Assembly (NCBI RefSeq): GCF_900109685.1
Contig: NZ_FOBB01000003.1
Coordinates: 682,001-746,000, forward strand
Source: Chitinophaga rupis
GTDB taxonomy: Bacteria > Bacteroidota > Bacteroidia > Chitinophagales > Chitinophagaceae
Direction of reading: 5' to 3'
DNA length: 64,000 nt
A program made the position numbers and the translations under genes. Shown piece after piece: positions 26,425 through 35,210 of the stretch (positions are counted from its first letter, which is position 1; each line of letters begins with the position of its first letter). Under the pieces are notes generated by a model. It had not been told where the DNA came from, searched no databases, and saw only the letters and a list, made by a program, of their open reading frames with translations.

Positions 26425-26640
26425 TATGTAGGTTTAATTTAATTACGAATTATTCAATTACGAATTACGAATTAGATACATCAATTTTTAGTGCTCATCA
26501 ACGTATTAAATGTTTACTGATTTGATAACGAGTTACGAATTGTGTACATCAAATTTTTAGTGTTCATCATTGAAGGCGATATACCTGTCTTACGAACTCC
26601 TTAATTCGTAATTGAACAATTCGTAATTCGTAATTAATTC
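26425..26640. repeat. TTACGAATT words and a direct repeat between leuB and leuA
   Basis: The spacer starts and ends with TTACGAATT/AATTCGTAA words that are mutually complementary. Between them lie two similar copies, about 27 bp each, of a sequence running from ACATCAA through TTTTTAGTG to TCATCA (about 26477-26503 and 26546-26572). No gene is visible. The end of leuB and the start region of leuA overlap the outer words. Confidence 0.7.
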
Positions 26641-27713
26641 AGGTTCTCCAGCACCTTTCCTCCCATCGCATCCGTACCCATGATCAGGGCATTTTCCGTA
26701 TGCTTATTGGCAATATCCATAGTGCGGTAACCCTGGCGCAGCGTAGCTTCTACAGCTTTGATCACACGCTGGGATTCCGTTTTTAATCCAAAAGAAATGT
26801 CCAGCATCAGCGCTGCAGATAATATGGAGGCCAGCGGGTTAGCAAGCCCTTTGCCGGCAATGTCATGTGCAGAACCATGTATAGGCTCATAGAACCCGGT
26901 GCTGTCGCCTATAGAGGCAGAGGCCAGCATACCCATGGAGCCGGCTATCTGTGAGGCTTCATCAGTCAGTATATCACCAAACAGGTTGCCGGTTACTACC
27001 ACATCAAACCGTTTCGGGTCTTTGATCAGCTGCATGGCGGCATTGTCAATGAACATATGTTCTGTTTCCACATCCGGGTATTCTTTGGCTACTTCCTGTA
27101 CTACCTCGCGCCACAGGCGGCTGGCTTCCAGTACGTTTGCCTTATCTACAGAACATACCTTGCTGCGGCGGGTGCGGGCAGCTTCATATGCTTTGCGGGC
27201 TATACGCTCTACTTCATAACGGTGATAGATCATCAGGTCAGAAGCGGTATTGCGGTCTGCCGTACGGTTCTTTTCTCCAAAGTATACGTCGCCCGTAAGC
27301 TCACGAAAGAACAGGATATCGGAGCCGCGCAGTATTTCCGGCTTAATGCTGGATGCTTCCAGCAGCTCGTCAAACAGCTTTATGGGGCGCAGGTTGGCAT
27401 ACAGGCCCAGCTCCTTGCGGATCTTTAGCAGGCCCTGTTCCGGACGCACCTTCAGCGTGGGGTCGTTATCGTATTTAGCATGACCGATAGCGCCAAACAG
27501 GATGGCATCGCTTTTCCTGGCTTTTTCCAGTGTTTCGTCGGGCAGCGGGTTGCCGGTGGCTTCTATAGCCACATGGCCCATAATGCCTTCTTCAAAAGTG
27601 AATTCGTGTTTGAAGTTTTCTGCAATAGCCGACAGTACTTTCTGTCCCCAGGCGGTTACTTCCTGTCCTATGCCATCTCCCGGAATTACCAGTATCTTTT
27701 TAGCGACACCCAT
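26634..27713 (-). CDS. leuB: 3-isopropylmalate dehydrogenase
   Basis: LeuB oxidises and decarboxylates 3-isopropylmalate to 2-oxoisocaproate with NAD+. The 359-residue protein shows KKILVIPGDGIGQEVT at the N-terminus, ILFFRELTGDVYFGEK in the middle, and HMFIDNAAMQLIKDPKRFDVVVTGNLFGDILTDEAS, which contains the metal-binding aspartates. It ends with GSMGMLASASIG and YEPIHGSAHDIAGKG. The NAD-specific adenine loop is in the last motif. It lies 83 bp downstream of leuD, separated by a perfect hairpin. Confidence 0.96.
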   Translation of the reverse strand: MGVAKKILVIPGDGIGQEVTAWGQKVLSAIAENFKHEFTFEEGIMGHVAIEATGNPLPDETLEKARKSDAILFGAIGHAKYDNDPTLKVRPEQGLLKIRKELGLYANLRPIKLFDELLEASSIKPEILRGSDILFFRELTGDVYFGEKNRTADRNTASDLMIYHRYEVERIARKAYEAARTRRSKVCSVDKANVLEASRLWREVVQEVAKEYPDVETEHMFIDNAAMQLIKDPKRFDVVVTGNLFGDILTDEASQIAGSMGMLASASIGDSTGFYEPIHGSAHDIAGKGLANPLASILSAALMLDISFGLKTESQRVIKAVEATLRQGYRTMDIANKHTENALIMGTDAMGGKVLENLN

Positions 27714-27754
27714 GTGGTTTTGTTAGGTTATTGAATTTGGTTTGTAATTATATG

Positions 27755-27789
27755 CAAATGTCCTGCTCCATAACGGTGCAGGACATTTG
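27755..27789 (-). terminator. Perfect 12-bp hairpin between leuD and leuB
   Basis: CAAATGTCCTGC at 27755-27766 is the exact complement of 27778-27789, with an 11-nt loop. On the leu (minus) strand no U-tract follows (CATATAATTAC). It may therefore be a leaky terminator, an mRNA stability or processing element, or a regulator site rather than a true transcription end. Confidence 0.6.
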
Positions 27790-27796
27790 ATTAGTA

Positions 27797-28396
27797 TCAA
27801 AAGTTAAATTCCCTGCTGACCTCATACGCCTCTATATTGCTGCGCAGGCTCAGGAGATAGTCAATATCATCGTACCCGTTGATCAGGCAGGCCTTTTTGT
27901 AGGGGTTAATGTCAAACCCCTCCTGCTCGCCCGTGGCAAGGATCTTAATGAACTGCGCTTCCAGGTCCACTTCCAGCCGGGCCTGCGCATCGGCCTCAAT
28001 GGCTTTGAATATTTTTTGCAGGAACGCATCACTCACCTGGATGGGTAAAATGAAATTGTTCAGCGCATTGTTCTTAAAAATATCCGCAAAGAAGCTGCTC
28101 ACAACTACTTTAAAACCATAATCGCCCAGCGACCAGGCAGCATGCTCGCGGGAGGAGCCGCAGCCAAAATTCTTACCGGCCACCAGGATCTCACCTTTAT
28201 ATAAAGGATTGTTCAGCACAAAATCCGGCTTGGGCTGGTTATTGGCATCAAAGCGCCAGTCCCGGAACAAATTCTCTCCAAAACCTTCCCGGGTGGTGGC
28301 TTTCAGGAAGCGTGCCGGAATGATCTGGTCTGTATCAATATTTTCGATCGGTAAGGGTACCGCTGTGGAAATAAGATGTTGAAAATTCTTCTTCAT
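27797..28396 (-). CDS. leuD: 3-isopropylmalate dehydratase small subunit
   Basis: LeuD is the small subunit of isopropylmalate isomerase and completes the active site of LeuC. The 199-residue length and motifs match the family: ENIDTDQIIPARFLK near the N-terminus, AGKNFGCGSSREHAAWSL in the middle (substrate loop), and VVSSFFADIFKNNALNN. It follows the methyltransferase gene by only 4 bp. This puts the methyltransferase inside the operon between the two isomerase subunits. Confidence 0.96.
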   Translation of the reverse strand: MKKNFQHLISTAVPLPIENIDTDQIIPARFLKATTREGFGENLFRDWRFDANNQPKPDFVLNNPLYKGEILVAGKNFGCGSSREHAAWSLGDYGFKVVVSSFFADIFKNNALNNFILPIQVSDAFLQKIFKAIEADAQARLEVDLEAQFIKILATGEQEGFDINPYKKACLINGYDDIDYLLSLRSNIEAYEVSREFNF

Positions 28397-28400
28397 GCTA

Positions 28401-29147
28401 TTAATGTTTTACCGCTGCTATTCTTAACCGCACATAATCCGCCACCCATTTGCCTCCCCGGAAGTGGGTGGGCCGCAGGCTTTCCTGCGCCTGCTGTAAA
28501 ATGGCCGTACGCGTTGCAGCCGGTATATTTTCAAAAAAGTGATCGCCAAACATATCAAACCAATCAATAATACCATTCTCCGGGTCGGCCAATTCCGTGG
28601 CACGGTCAAAATAAAGCGCCTGCCGTACGCTGAAACCGTATTTCTCTAATATGGAGGTATACTCGCCTACAGAAGGGAAATACCAGAACGGTGTGTAACT
28701 ATACCCATGCTGCTGCATGGCCTGTTCCAGCGCCTGTAGCAGGCTGGCTACATTGCCCTGCGCGCCCATTTCCAGTATCAGGCGGCCACCGGGTTTTAGG
28801 TGCTGGTACATGCGGGCAGCTACGGCTTCTTTGTCCAGCATCCAGTGCAGGGCTGCATTTGAAAAAATAGCGTCGTATTGTTTGGGCAGGGAAAAGGAAG
28901 CGGCATTGGCCACTACAAAATCCAGCTGCGGAAAGTTGCGTTGTGCGCTTTCTATCATGGAAGCGGAAGCATCCAGCCCGGTTACCTGTGCGCCGCTTTC
29001 CGCCAGCTTAGCGGTAAGCTCGCCGGTGCCGCAGCCCAGGTCCAGGATCTGTTCGCCGGCCTGCGGTTGCAGCCATTCAATGAGGCTGTTGCCGTATTGA
29101 AAAACAAAGGCGTAGTTGCTTTTATATAAGTTTGCGTTCCAGGACAT
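28401..29147 (-). CDS. Class I SAM-dependent methyltransferase, Tam-like, between leuC and leuD
   Basis: The 248-residue protein is a class I methyltransferase: SAM-binding DLGCGTG at residues 36-42, acidic loop VTGLDASASMIE, and SNAALHWMLDKEAV, which resembles trans-aconitate methyltransferases (Tam). Tam-type enzymes esterify carboxylates of trans-aconitate; the yeast relative also methylates 3-isopropylmalate. The gaps to leuC (19 bp) and leuD (4 bp) are very short, so it is co-translated with the isopropylmalate isomerase. A substrate in leucine synthesis, or removal of a toxic isomer formed by LeuCD, is inferred from context. Direct specificity is unknown. Confidence 0.82.
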   Translation of the reverse strand: MSWNANLYKSNYAFVFQYGNSLIEWLQPQAGEQILDLGCGTGELTAKLAESGAQVTGLDASASMIESAQRNFPQLDFVVANAASFSLPKQYDAIFSNAALHWMLDKEAVAARMYQHLKPGGRLILEMGAQGNVASLLQALEQAMQQHGYSYTPFWYFPSVGEYTSILEKYGFSVRQALYFDRATELADPENGIIDWFDMFGDHFFENIPAATRTAILQQAQESLRPTHFRGGKWVADYVRLRIAAVKH

Positions 29148-29166
29148 TTCATTTTAGATTTTAGAT

Positions 29167-30564
29167 TTACACCATCTCCCTTACATCCATCACCTTCCCG
29201 GTAATAGCTGCTGCTGCTGCCGTTAAGGGGCTGGCTAAAAAGGTGCGGGCATTAGGGCCCTGCCGGCCTTCAAAGTTGCGGTTAGAGGTGGAGATGCAGT
29301 ACATGCCTGCCGGCACCTTATCCTCATTCATGCCCAAACAGGCGCTGCAACCCGGCTCCCGTAAGTGGAACCCCGCTTCTTCAAAGATCTTATCAATCCC
29401 TTCTTTCTTAGCCTGCGCCTCTACCTGCTTGGAGCCCGGCACTATCCATACCACTACCCCGCTGGCCTTGTGCTTGCCTTTCACAAAATCGGCCACCATA
29501 CGCAGGTCCTCAATGCGGGAGTTGGTACAGCTGCCAATAAATACATAATCCACCTTTTTACCCAGCAGCGCGCTGCCCGGCTCCAGGGCCATATAATCCA
29601 GTGATTTTTTGAAGGAGGGTCTTTCCTGTGCTTCCAGCTGTTCCAGTGCGGGAATATGCTGGGTAACGCCCATACCCATACCGGGATTGGTGCCGTAGGT
29701 GATCATAGGCTCAATATCCGCTGCATCAAAGGTGAGGGTGGTATCAAACACCGCATCCGCATCGGATTGCAGGGTTTTCCAGTACGCCAGGGCTTTATCC
29801 CAGTCAGCCCCTTTGGGTGCAAACTCACGGCCTTTCAGGTAGCTGAATGTAGTATCGTCCGGGGCTATAAGGCCGCCACGGGCGCCCATTTCAATGCTCA
29901 TGTTGCAGATGGTCATACGCGCTTCCATGCTCAGGCTGCGGATGGCCTCCCCGCAATACTCCACAAAATACCCGGTAGCGCCGGATGCGGAGATCTTAGA
30001 GATGATATACAGGATAATATCTTTGGATACCACGCCTTTTTTCAGCTGGCCGTTGATCTCGATCTTCATGCGTTTGGGGCGGTACTGCAAAATGCACTGG
30101 GTGGCCAGCACCTGCTCTACCTCCGAAGTGCCAATGCCAAAGGCAATAGCGCCAAAAGCGCCGTGGGTGCTGGTATGGCTATCCCCGCATACAATGGTCA
30201 TACCCGGCAGGGTAATACCCAGCTCAGGTCCTATTACATGCACAATACCCTGGTAAGGGTGGCCCAGGCCGTACAGCTCTACGCCAAATTCAGTAGTATT
30301 TTTGGTCAGCATCTCCACCTGGTGGCGGCTCAGCGCTTCCTTAATAGGCAAATGCTGGTCAATGGTAGGTACATTATGATCTGCTGTAGCCCTCGTCTTT
30401 TGCGGGCGGAACACCGGGATACCTCTCTTACGCAGCCCGTCAAAAGCCTGGGGGCTGGTTACCTCGTGAATAAAGTGCGTGTTTATATACACGGCATCCG
30501 GAAATCCCGGCTTACTCACCACCACATGGGCATCCCATATCTTATCAACCAATGTTTTTCCCAT
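29167..30564 (-). CDS. leuC: 3-isopropylmalate dehydratase large subunit
   Basis: LeuC carries the [4Fe-4S] cluster that isomerises 2- to 3-isopropylmalate. The 465-residue protein has the three cluster cysteines: Cys346 in FIGSCTNSR, and Cys406 and Cys409 in EPGCSACLG. Other hallmarks are MGKTLVDKIWDAHVV, CGDSHTSTHGAFGAIAFGIGTSEVE and GMNEDKVPAGM. It is first in the leu block. A CAAATCTA box on the plus strand (30692-30699), read as TAGATTTG on the leu strand, is a candidate -7 element. No leader peptide or T-box is visible. Confidence 0.97.
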   Translation of the reverse strand: MGKTLVDKIWDAHVVVSKPGFPDAVYINTHFIHEVTSPQAFDGLRKRGIPVFRPQKTRATADHNVPTIDQHLPIKEALSRHQVEMLTKNTTEFGVELYGLGHPYQGIVHVIGPELGITLPGMTIVCGDSHTSTHGAFGAIAFGIGTSEVEQVLATQCILQYRPKRMKIEINGQLKKGVVSKDIILYIISKISASGATGYFVEYCGEAIRSLSMEARMTICNMSIEMGARGGLIAPDDTTFSYLKGREFAPKGADWDKALAYWKTLQSDADAVFDTTLTFDAADIEPMITYGTNPGMGMGVTQHIPALEQLEAQERPSFKKSLDYMALEPGSALLGKKVDYVFIGSCTNSRIEDLRMVADFVKGKHKASGVVVWIVPGSKQVEAQAKKEGIDKIFEEAGFHLREPGCSACLGMNEDKVPAGMYCISTSNRNFEGRQGPNARTFLASPLTAAAAAITGKVMDVREMV

Positions 30565-30691
30565 CCGTAATTACTTTACAACCCATTCCCGTGTATAGCT
30601 GCCCGTTATTTTCCTGCCGGAAAGCCGGTTCTCTTAACGCGTAAATTGGTCTTTGTTGAGTATTTTTATGCTTCCTGATAGTTTATATCTC

Positions 30692-30699
30692 CAAATCTA
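30692..30699 (-). promoter_or_regulatory. Candidate -7 element for leuC
   Basis: Read on the minus strand the sequence is TAGATTTG, an exact TAnnTTTG Bacteroidota -7 box, about 130 bp upstream of leuC. A clear TTTG -33 partner at 19-21 nt is not present, so the call is weak. The untranslated leader would be about 120 nt. Confidence 0.35.
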
Positions 30700-30811
30700 A
30701 TGGTCAATAGCTAATTGCCATATCGTTAAATTTGGTATAATTACGATCTTTAAGGTGAAATGAAAACCATTATTTGATTGAAAAACAATTACTTACAAGA
30801 CTTTAATAACG

Positions 30812-32365
30812 ATGCCCAACAGTCAGCATGACGCGCTATTCATACTCATAAAAACGCTTACAAAAGCAGAAAAAAGGAATTTCCAACTGGCTTTTAATAA
30901 AAACAACACTAAAGAGGATGTACTCTTCATCCAGCTATTTAACACCCTGGACAAAATGAAGGACTACGATGAAGAGCAGATCCTGAAGAAGATACCGGCC
31001 ATCAAGAAACAACAGCTCAGTAATGTAAAAGCCCACCTGTACAAACAATTGCTTACCAGCCTGCGCCTGCTGTATAAACAAAAAGATCCGCTGATAGACC
31101 TGCGCGAGCAGCTGGATTATGCCCGGGTACTGTATAACAAAGGGCTGTATACCCAGAGCCTAAAGCTGCTTTCCCGCGCCAAAAGCATGGCGCTGGAGCA
31201 GGAAGAGGTAATGCTTACCTACGAAATTGTGGAGTTTGAGAAGCTGATAGAGTCCCGCCATATTACCCGCAGCCTGGAAAACCGGGCAGAGGAGCTGAGT
31301 GAGGAATCCCGGGTAATAGAGCAGCAGCTGTCCAGCATTAACCGCCTCAGTACCCTGTCGCTCCGCCTGTATGGCCTGTACCTGAAGCTGGGCCATGCCC
31401 GTAATGAGAAAGACGCGGAAATGGTAAAGCGCTTTTTTGAAGAAAATGCGCCCCAGCTCGCTAAAACGCACATGAGCTTTTATGAGAAGATCTACCTGTA
31501 CCAGGCTTACTGCTGGTATTACTATATTCTGCAGGACTTTGTAATGTACTACCGTTATACGCAGAAGTGGGTGAACCTGTTCAAGGAATACCCCTCCCTG
31601 CTAAAAACGGATGTGGACATGTACATTAAAGCCATGCACAACCTGCTCACCGCGCACTTTTACACCATGAACGATGAGAAGTTCACCGCTGTGCTGCAGG
31701 AAATGGAAAATTTTATTGACGAGAACCAGGAGAATTTTAGCGAGAACACCCGTACCAATGCCTTTGTGTACCTGTACACCGCCAAAATAAACCGGCATTT
31801 CCTGGAAGGCACTTTCAGCGAAGGGCTTTGCCTGGTGCCGGAGCTGGAAGAACGTATTGCCGAGCACCAGCTGAAGGTAGACCAGCACCGCGTACTGGTA
31901 TTTTACTACAAAATAGCCTGCCTGTACTTTGGCAGCGGGGATAATAACAAGGCCATTGTGTACCTGAATAAGATCATTCATTTACGCATAGGCGCCCTGC
32001 GGGCGGATATACAGTGCTTTGCCCGCATTCTGCATCTGATAGCGCATTATGAGCTGGAGAACTATGGGCTGGTGGAATACCTGATAAAATCCGTGTACCA
32101 CTTTATTGCCAAGAATAAAGATCTGGGGCAAACGATGGAAGAGATCCTGAAGTTCCTGCGCAAGAATATTTATGCCCATCCCAAGGCCTTACGCAGCGCG
32201 TTTGCCGACCTGAAGGAAAGGCTGGTGCAGATATCCAGGAACCCATATGAACGCCGCTCTTTCCTGTACCTGGATATTATCAGCTGGCTGGAGAGTAAGA
32301 TAGAAGGCGTACCGGTGCAGGAGATAATTAAGCGGAAATTCCTGAAAAAGGAGCCCAGGATCTAG
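30812..32365 (+). CDS. Large helical protein of unknown function (TPR-like)
   Basis: I do not recognise a named family for this 517-residue protein. It has no signal peptide and no membrane segment. Its sequence is built from amphipathic helices with many aromatic and charged residues (for example LYNKGLYTQSLKLLSRAKSM and YQAYCWYYYILQDF), which resembles tetratricopeptide-like helical repeats. The N-terminus MPNSQHDALFILIKTLTKAEKRNF could be a small helical DNA- or protein-contact region. It is divergent from leuC, and a FMN reductase gene follows 53 bp later on the same strand. It is likely a scaffold or regulator; no catalytic motif is visible. Confidence 0.7.
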   Translation: MPNSQHDALFILIKTLTKAEKRNFQLAFNKNNTKEDVLFIQLFNTLDKMKDYDEEQILKKIPAIKKQQLSNVKAHLYKQLLTSLRLLYKQKDPLIDLREQLDYARVLYNKGLYTQSLKLLSRAKSMALEQEEVMLTYEIVEFEKLIESRHITRSLENRAEELSEESRVIEQQLSSINRLSTLSLRLYGLYLKLGHARNEKDAEMVKRFFEENAPQLAKTHMSFYEKIYLYQAYCWYYYILQDFVMYYRYTQKWVNLFKEYPSLLKTDVDMYIKAMHNLLTAHFYTMNDEKFTAVLQEMENFIDENQENFSENTRTNAFVYLYTAKINRHFLEGTFSEGLCLVPELEERIAEHQLKVDQHRVLVFYYKIACLYFGSGDNNKAIVYLNKIIHLRIGALRADIQCFARILHLIAHYELENYGLVEYLIKSVYHFIAKNKDLGQTMEEILKFLRKNIYAHPKALRSAFADLKERLVQISRNPYERRSFLYLDIISWLESKIEGVPVQEIIKRKFLKKEPRI

Positions 32366-32418
32366 AGAAGATTACCGGCTTTCATTATCTTTAGCGCATT
32401 GAAAAACCAAACCTGATC

Positions 32419-32982
32419 ATGTCTGAAAAACAATTTCACATTATTGCCATTTCCGGCAGTTTACGTCACGGATCCTACAACACAATGGCCCTGAAAGCCG
32501 CACAAAAATTAGCCCCTGAAAATATTACCATTGAACAGGAAAGCATCAGCGATATTCCCTTTTACAATGCCGACCTGCATTCAGATGGATTTCCGGATAG
32601 TGTGGAACGCCTGGTAGCAAAGATCAAAGCGGCCGACGGTGTGCTGTTCGTATCCCCGGAGTACAATTATTCTATTCCCGGTGCATTGAAAAATGCCATA
32701 GACATACTCTCCCGCCATCCCAACAAGCCGTTTGATAACAAGGCAGTGGCCATTATGGGCGCCAGCATGGGGCCCCTGGGTACGGCGCGCATGCAATATC
32801 ATTTAAGGCAGGTAATGGTGTATTTAAATGCTTATGCCGTAAACCGGCCGGAAGTAATGATCGCTGCTGCGCAAACCAAGTTTGATGAAGACGGTAACCT
32901 AACGGATGAAACAGCGAAGAAGTTGATACCTCAGTTGCTTACAGCGCTCACAGAACTAAGTAAGAAGTTGAGCACAGTGTGA
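32419..32982 (+). CDS. NAD(P)H-dependent FMN reductase
   Basis: The 187-residue protein is a flavodoxin-like NAD(P)H:FMN reductase. It has ISGSLRHGSYNTMALKAA near the N-terminus for the flavin phosphate, FVSPEYNYSIPGALKNAIDIL in the middle (the family signature), and VAIMGASMGPLGTARMQYHLRQVM towards the end. Such enzymes reduce quinones, azo dyes, chromate or free flavin; the physiological substrate is unclear. It converges on the DUF5687 permease gene, and a 28-bp inverted repeat lies between them. Confidence 0.88.
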   Translation: MSEKQFHIIAISGSLRHGSYNTMALKAAQKLAPENITIEQESISDIPFYNADLHSDGFPDSVERLVAKIKAADGVLFVSPEYNYSIPGALKNAIDILSRHPNKPFDNKAVAIMGASMGPLGTARMQYHLRQVMVYLNAYAVNRPEVMIAAAQTKFDEDGNLTDETAKKLIPQLLTALTELSKKLSTV

Positions 32983-32989
32983 ATTTTTT

Positions 32990-33149
32990 AGTCCATGGTC
33001 GATGGTCCATGGTCCATAGCCTACTCCACGGTTGAAGGTATACGCGATATTGCTAACGAATGAATTTCACTTCCACTTACGCTATTTACTTTCACGCACC
33101 ACTAGCTAAACGCAGCAGGCAATGGACCATGGACCATCGACCATGGACT
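32990..33149. repeat. 28-bp perfect inverted repeat of CCATGG/GGTCC words
   Basis: The 28 bases at 32990-33017 (beginning AGTCCATGGTCGATGG) are the exact reverse complement of 33122-33149. Each arm is itself made of TCCATGGTC words, so it also has internal dyads. The arms enclose 104 bp without a gene and lie between the convergent FMN reductase and DUF5687 genes, starting 7 bp after the first stop. Confidence 0.85.
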
Positions 33150-33158
33150 GCGGCAGCG

Positions 33159-34268
33159 CTACTGCACCTGTTCATACACCGGCTCATACTTATAATACCT
33201 TCCTGCAAATAACACAAAGGCTGCTACCTGCATACCAACAATAGCCCAGCTATATAAATACCCCAGGGTCATAAACAACAGCACGCAAAATACCAGGAAC
33301 ACCCAGCGCAGGTATCTATCCTGGTCCAGCCGGGGAAAGTAAAGCAAACAGCGGAACAGCGGCAGTAAAGATGCGCCAAAAGCTACCAGCAGCAGCCAGT
33401 GCCAGCTATTATACGGTAACGTATGTACGATGAGCAGGCCAAACTCCGGCAGCAATAAACAGCTGTAGGTAATACACAACATGCCATACCGTTTCCAGAG
33501 CGGTATAGGCAAATGACGGGTAAATGCTAAATACTGATCATCAAAATGCCGGTGCTCAAATACCAGTATGCTATGCAGCAGCAGGGAAACCAATAAACCG
33601 GTTAATACTACCCGTATATCATACCCATCTTCCATAAAACTAAAAGTTGCGATCAGTATTACACACGACAATACTTTTACGATCAGCAGCGTGCGGGTAC
33701 GGCTGGTAGCCAGCTCATAAATGTAGTACAGTGACAAAGGCTTATGCACCCTACGGTTGAACCATTGAATCCAGCGGTGATAAAAAAATACAGCGCCGGG
33801 TTGTTGTATCAAACGGTGATATACAAACACGGGCAATAAACACATCAGCACATTAAACCCTAACAACACCGCCACCACTCCGTAATATCCTTTAAAGCCA
33901 GCCACTACTGCGGCTATTGAGCTGTACACCAATACCGGCGCATAAATACCCAGGTGCACCATACACCAGTTACGCCGTTGCCGCGGGGCTGCTACAGTAC
34001 CTATTGTCTGATATAAAAAACTATATTCCTTTGCGCTCATCGTACTCAGCACATGGCCTATACATTTTAAATTGTACAGCAGCCACAAACCCAGCGCCAG
34101 CAACAGGAAACCGGTAGTGCTCACAATGCCCGTTATTAACCCGTAATGATAGGATACCAGCTGCCCGCCCGGTACAATCCCGAACAATAAATAAAAAAGT
34201 AAAAAGAAAAAGCCCGTATTACGCGCGTAAAAACGTTGAATGAATATTTTACTGAGGATTGCAATCAT
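33159..34268 (-). CDS. DUF5687 membrane protein, ABC-transporter permease-like
   Basis: The 369-residue protein has about ten hydrophobic segments and begins MIAILSKIFIQRFYARNTGFF. This fits DUF5687, a Bacteroidota family found next to single ABC ATPases. Here an ATPase gene lies just upstream on the same strand (gap 162 bp, filled by AATTAATAATT and TTATGCTATTCC repeats). The two probably form one ABC-type exporter; the cargo is unknown. The sequence shows no extracellular domain. Assignment as permease is from family context, not from a recognised motif. Confidence 0.75.
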   Translation of the reverse strand: MIAILSKIFIQRFYARNTGFFFLLFYLLFGIVPGGQLVSYHYGLITGIVSTTGFLLLALGLWLLYNLKCIGHVLSTMSAKEYSFLYQTIGTVAAPRQRRNWCMVHLGIYAPVLVYSSIAAVVAGFKGYYGVVAVLLGFNVLMCLLPVFVYHRLIQQPGAVFFYHRWIQWFNRRVHKPLSLYYIYELATSRTRTLLIVKVLSCVILIATFSFMEDGYDIRVVLTGLLVSLLLHSILVFEHRHFDDQYLAFTRHLPIPLWKRYGMLCITYSCLLLPEFGLLIVHTLPYNSWHWLLLVAFGASLLPLFRCLLYFPRLDQDRYLRWVFLVFCVLLFMTLGYLYSWAIVGMQVAAFVLFAGRYYKYEPVYEQVQ

Positions 34269-34430
34269 AATTAATAATGAAGAATTAATAATTGATAATC
34301 ATTGTGCAGTTTTAGCGTAGTACTGGATAATACTTCATATGGCAAATTTGTTTTTTTATTGTTATGCTATTCCGGTATTAATACTTCAATGATGCAGTTA
34401 TTTTTCAGCGTTGTGCTATTCCCGTTATTA
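34269..34430. repeat. Word repeats between ABC ATPase and DUF5687 genes
   Basis: The 162-bp spacer contains AATTAATAATGAAGAATTAATAATTG and two related copies of a TTATGCTATTCCGGTATTAA-type sequence (the second is TTGTGCTATTCCCGTTATTA). A GTAGTAC word (GCGTAGTACTGG, about 34310) matches the hairpin words before glmS. No gene is seen. Confidence 0.55.
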
Positions 34431-35072
34431 TTAATTATTCATGCTTATTATTAATTGCCCATCGCTCAGCGCCAGTGTGGCGCGCACCGGCAGTGCGCCA
34501 TCTAACAGTGGCTGATGGGAAGTGATCAGGAAAGAAACGTTATGCTGCGTATGAAAGCGGTGGATCCAGGTGTACAGCTCCTGTATAGCTGCAGTATCCA
34601 GCGTTATCAGCGGCTCATCCAGCAATATAAAAGAGGGCTTGCCGGTAAAGGCCAGCAGCAGGGATAATTTCTTTAACATACCACTGGAATAGCTGCTTAC
34701 CGGGTTATTAATAAAATCAGGTATGCCCAACGATGTGGATAGCGCGTGGATATCTTCATGCCCTGCACCCTTGGTAGTAATGTGCAGCTGCACCAGGTCG
34801 CGCCCAGTAAGGAAAGCAGGATATAAAGGTTCTGCCTCCGCATAGTTCACCAGCTGCCGGTACCGCACGGGATGCTGCTTACTACTTATATCAGTATTGA
34901 TCCTCACCTCTCCATCAAAAGGAATTAAGCCCGACATAATTTTCAGGCAGGTAGTTTTGCCCGCGCCATTGCCGCCCTGCATCCAGTAAATACCGGCCGG
35001 CAGCTCCAGCTGCGGGATGTTGATTATCAGCCTATCATAGTACCTTTTTTGTATATGTTGTAGTGTGAGCAT
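34431..35072 (-). CDS. ABC transporter ATP-binding protein
   Basis: The 213-residue ATPase has Walker A GGNGAGKTT (about residues 34-42), the ABC signature VSSYSSGMLKKLSLL (the SSGM variant of LSGGQ), Walker B FILLDEPLITLD and the switch histidine in LITSHQPLL. It is a compact single-domain ATPase typical of two-component exporters. The partner is the DUF5687 permease downstream. The gene starts about 130 bp from the nrdB leader promoter, in divergent orientation. Confidence 0.9.
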   Translation of the reverse strand: MLTLQHIQKRYYDRLIINIPQLELPAGIYWMQGGNGAGKTTCLKIMSGLIPFDGEVRINTDISSKQHPVRYRQLVNYAEAEPLYPAFLTGRDLVQLHITTKGAGHEDIHALSTSLGIPDFINNPVSSYSSGMLKKLSLLLAFTGKPSFILLDEPLITLDTAAIQELYTWIHRFHTQHNVSFLITSHQPLLDGALPVRATLALSDGQLIISMNN

Positions 35073-35210
35073 ATGTTAATATTAGAAAATAAATCTTGTA
35101 TTAAAAACGCATCTAATGCTTAATGATTACTTTTTCACACCCTCTCTCAATAGGGCGCTGCGTTTCCAAAAATAGCAGCTTCTTTTTCCACACGTGTTAA
35201 AAACTTTAAA

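Noticed and set aside
29656..30570. 304-codon plus-strand frame over leuC
   Set aside because: Antisense shadow of leuC; composition follows the leuC codon use in reverse and no family motif is present.
30565..30811. Leucine leader peptide or T-box before leuC
   Set aside because: No short frame with a run of leucine codons and no T-box sequence is present on the leu strand.
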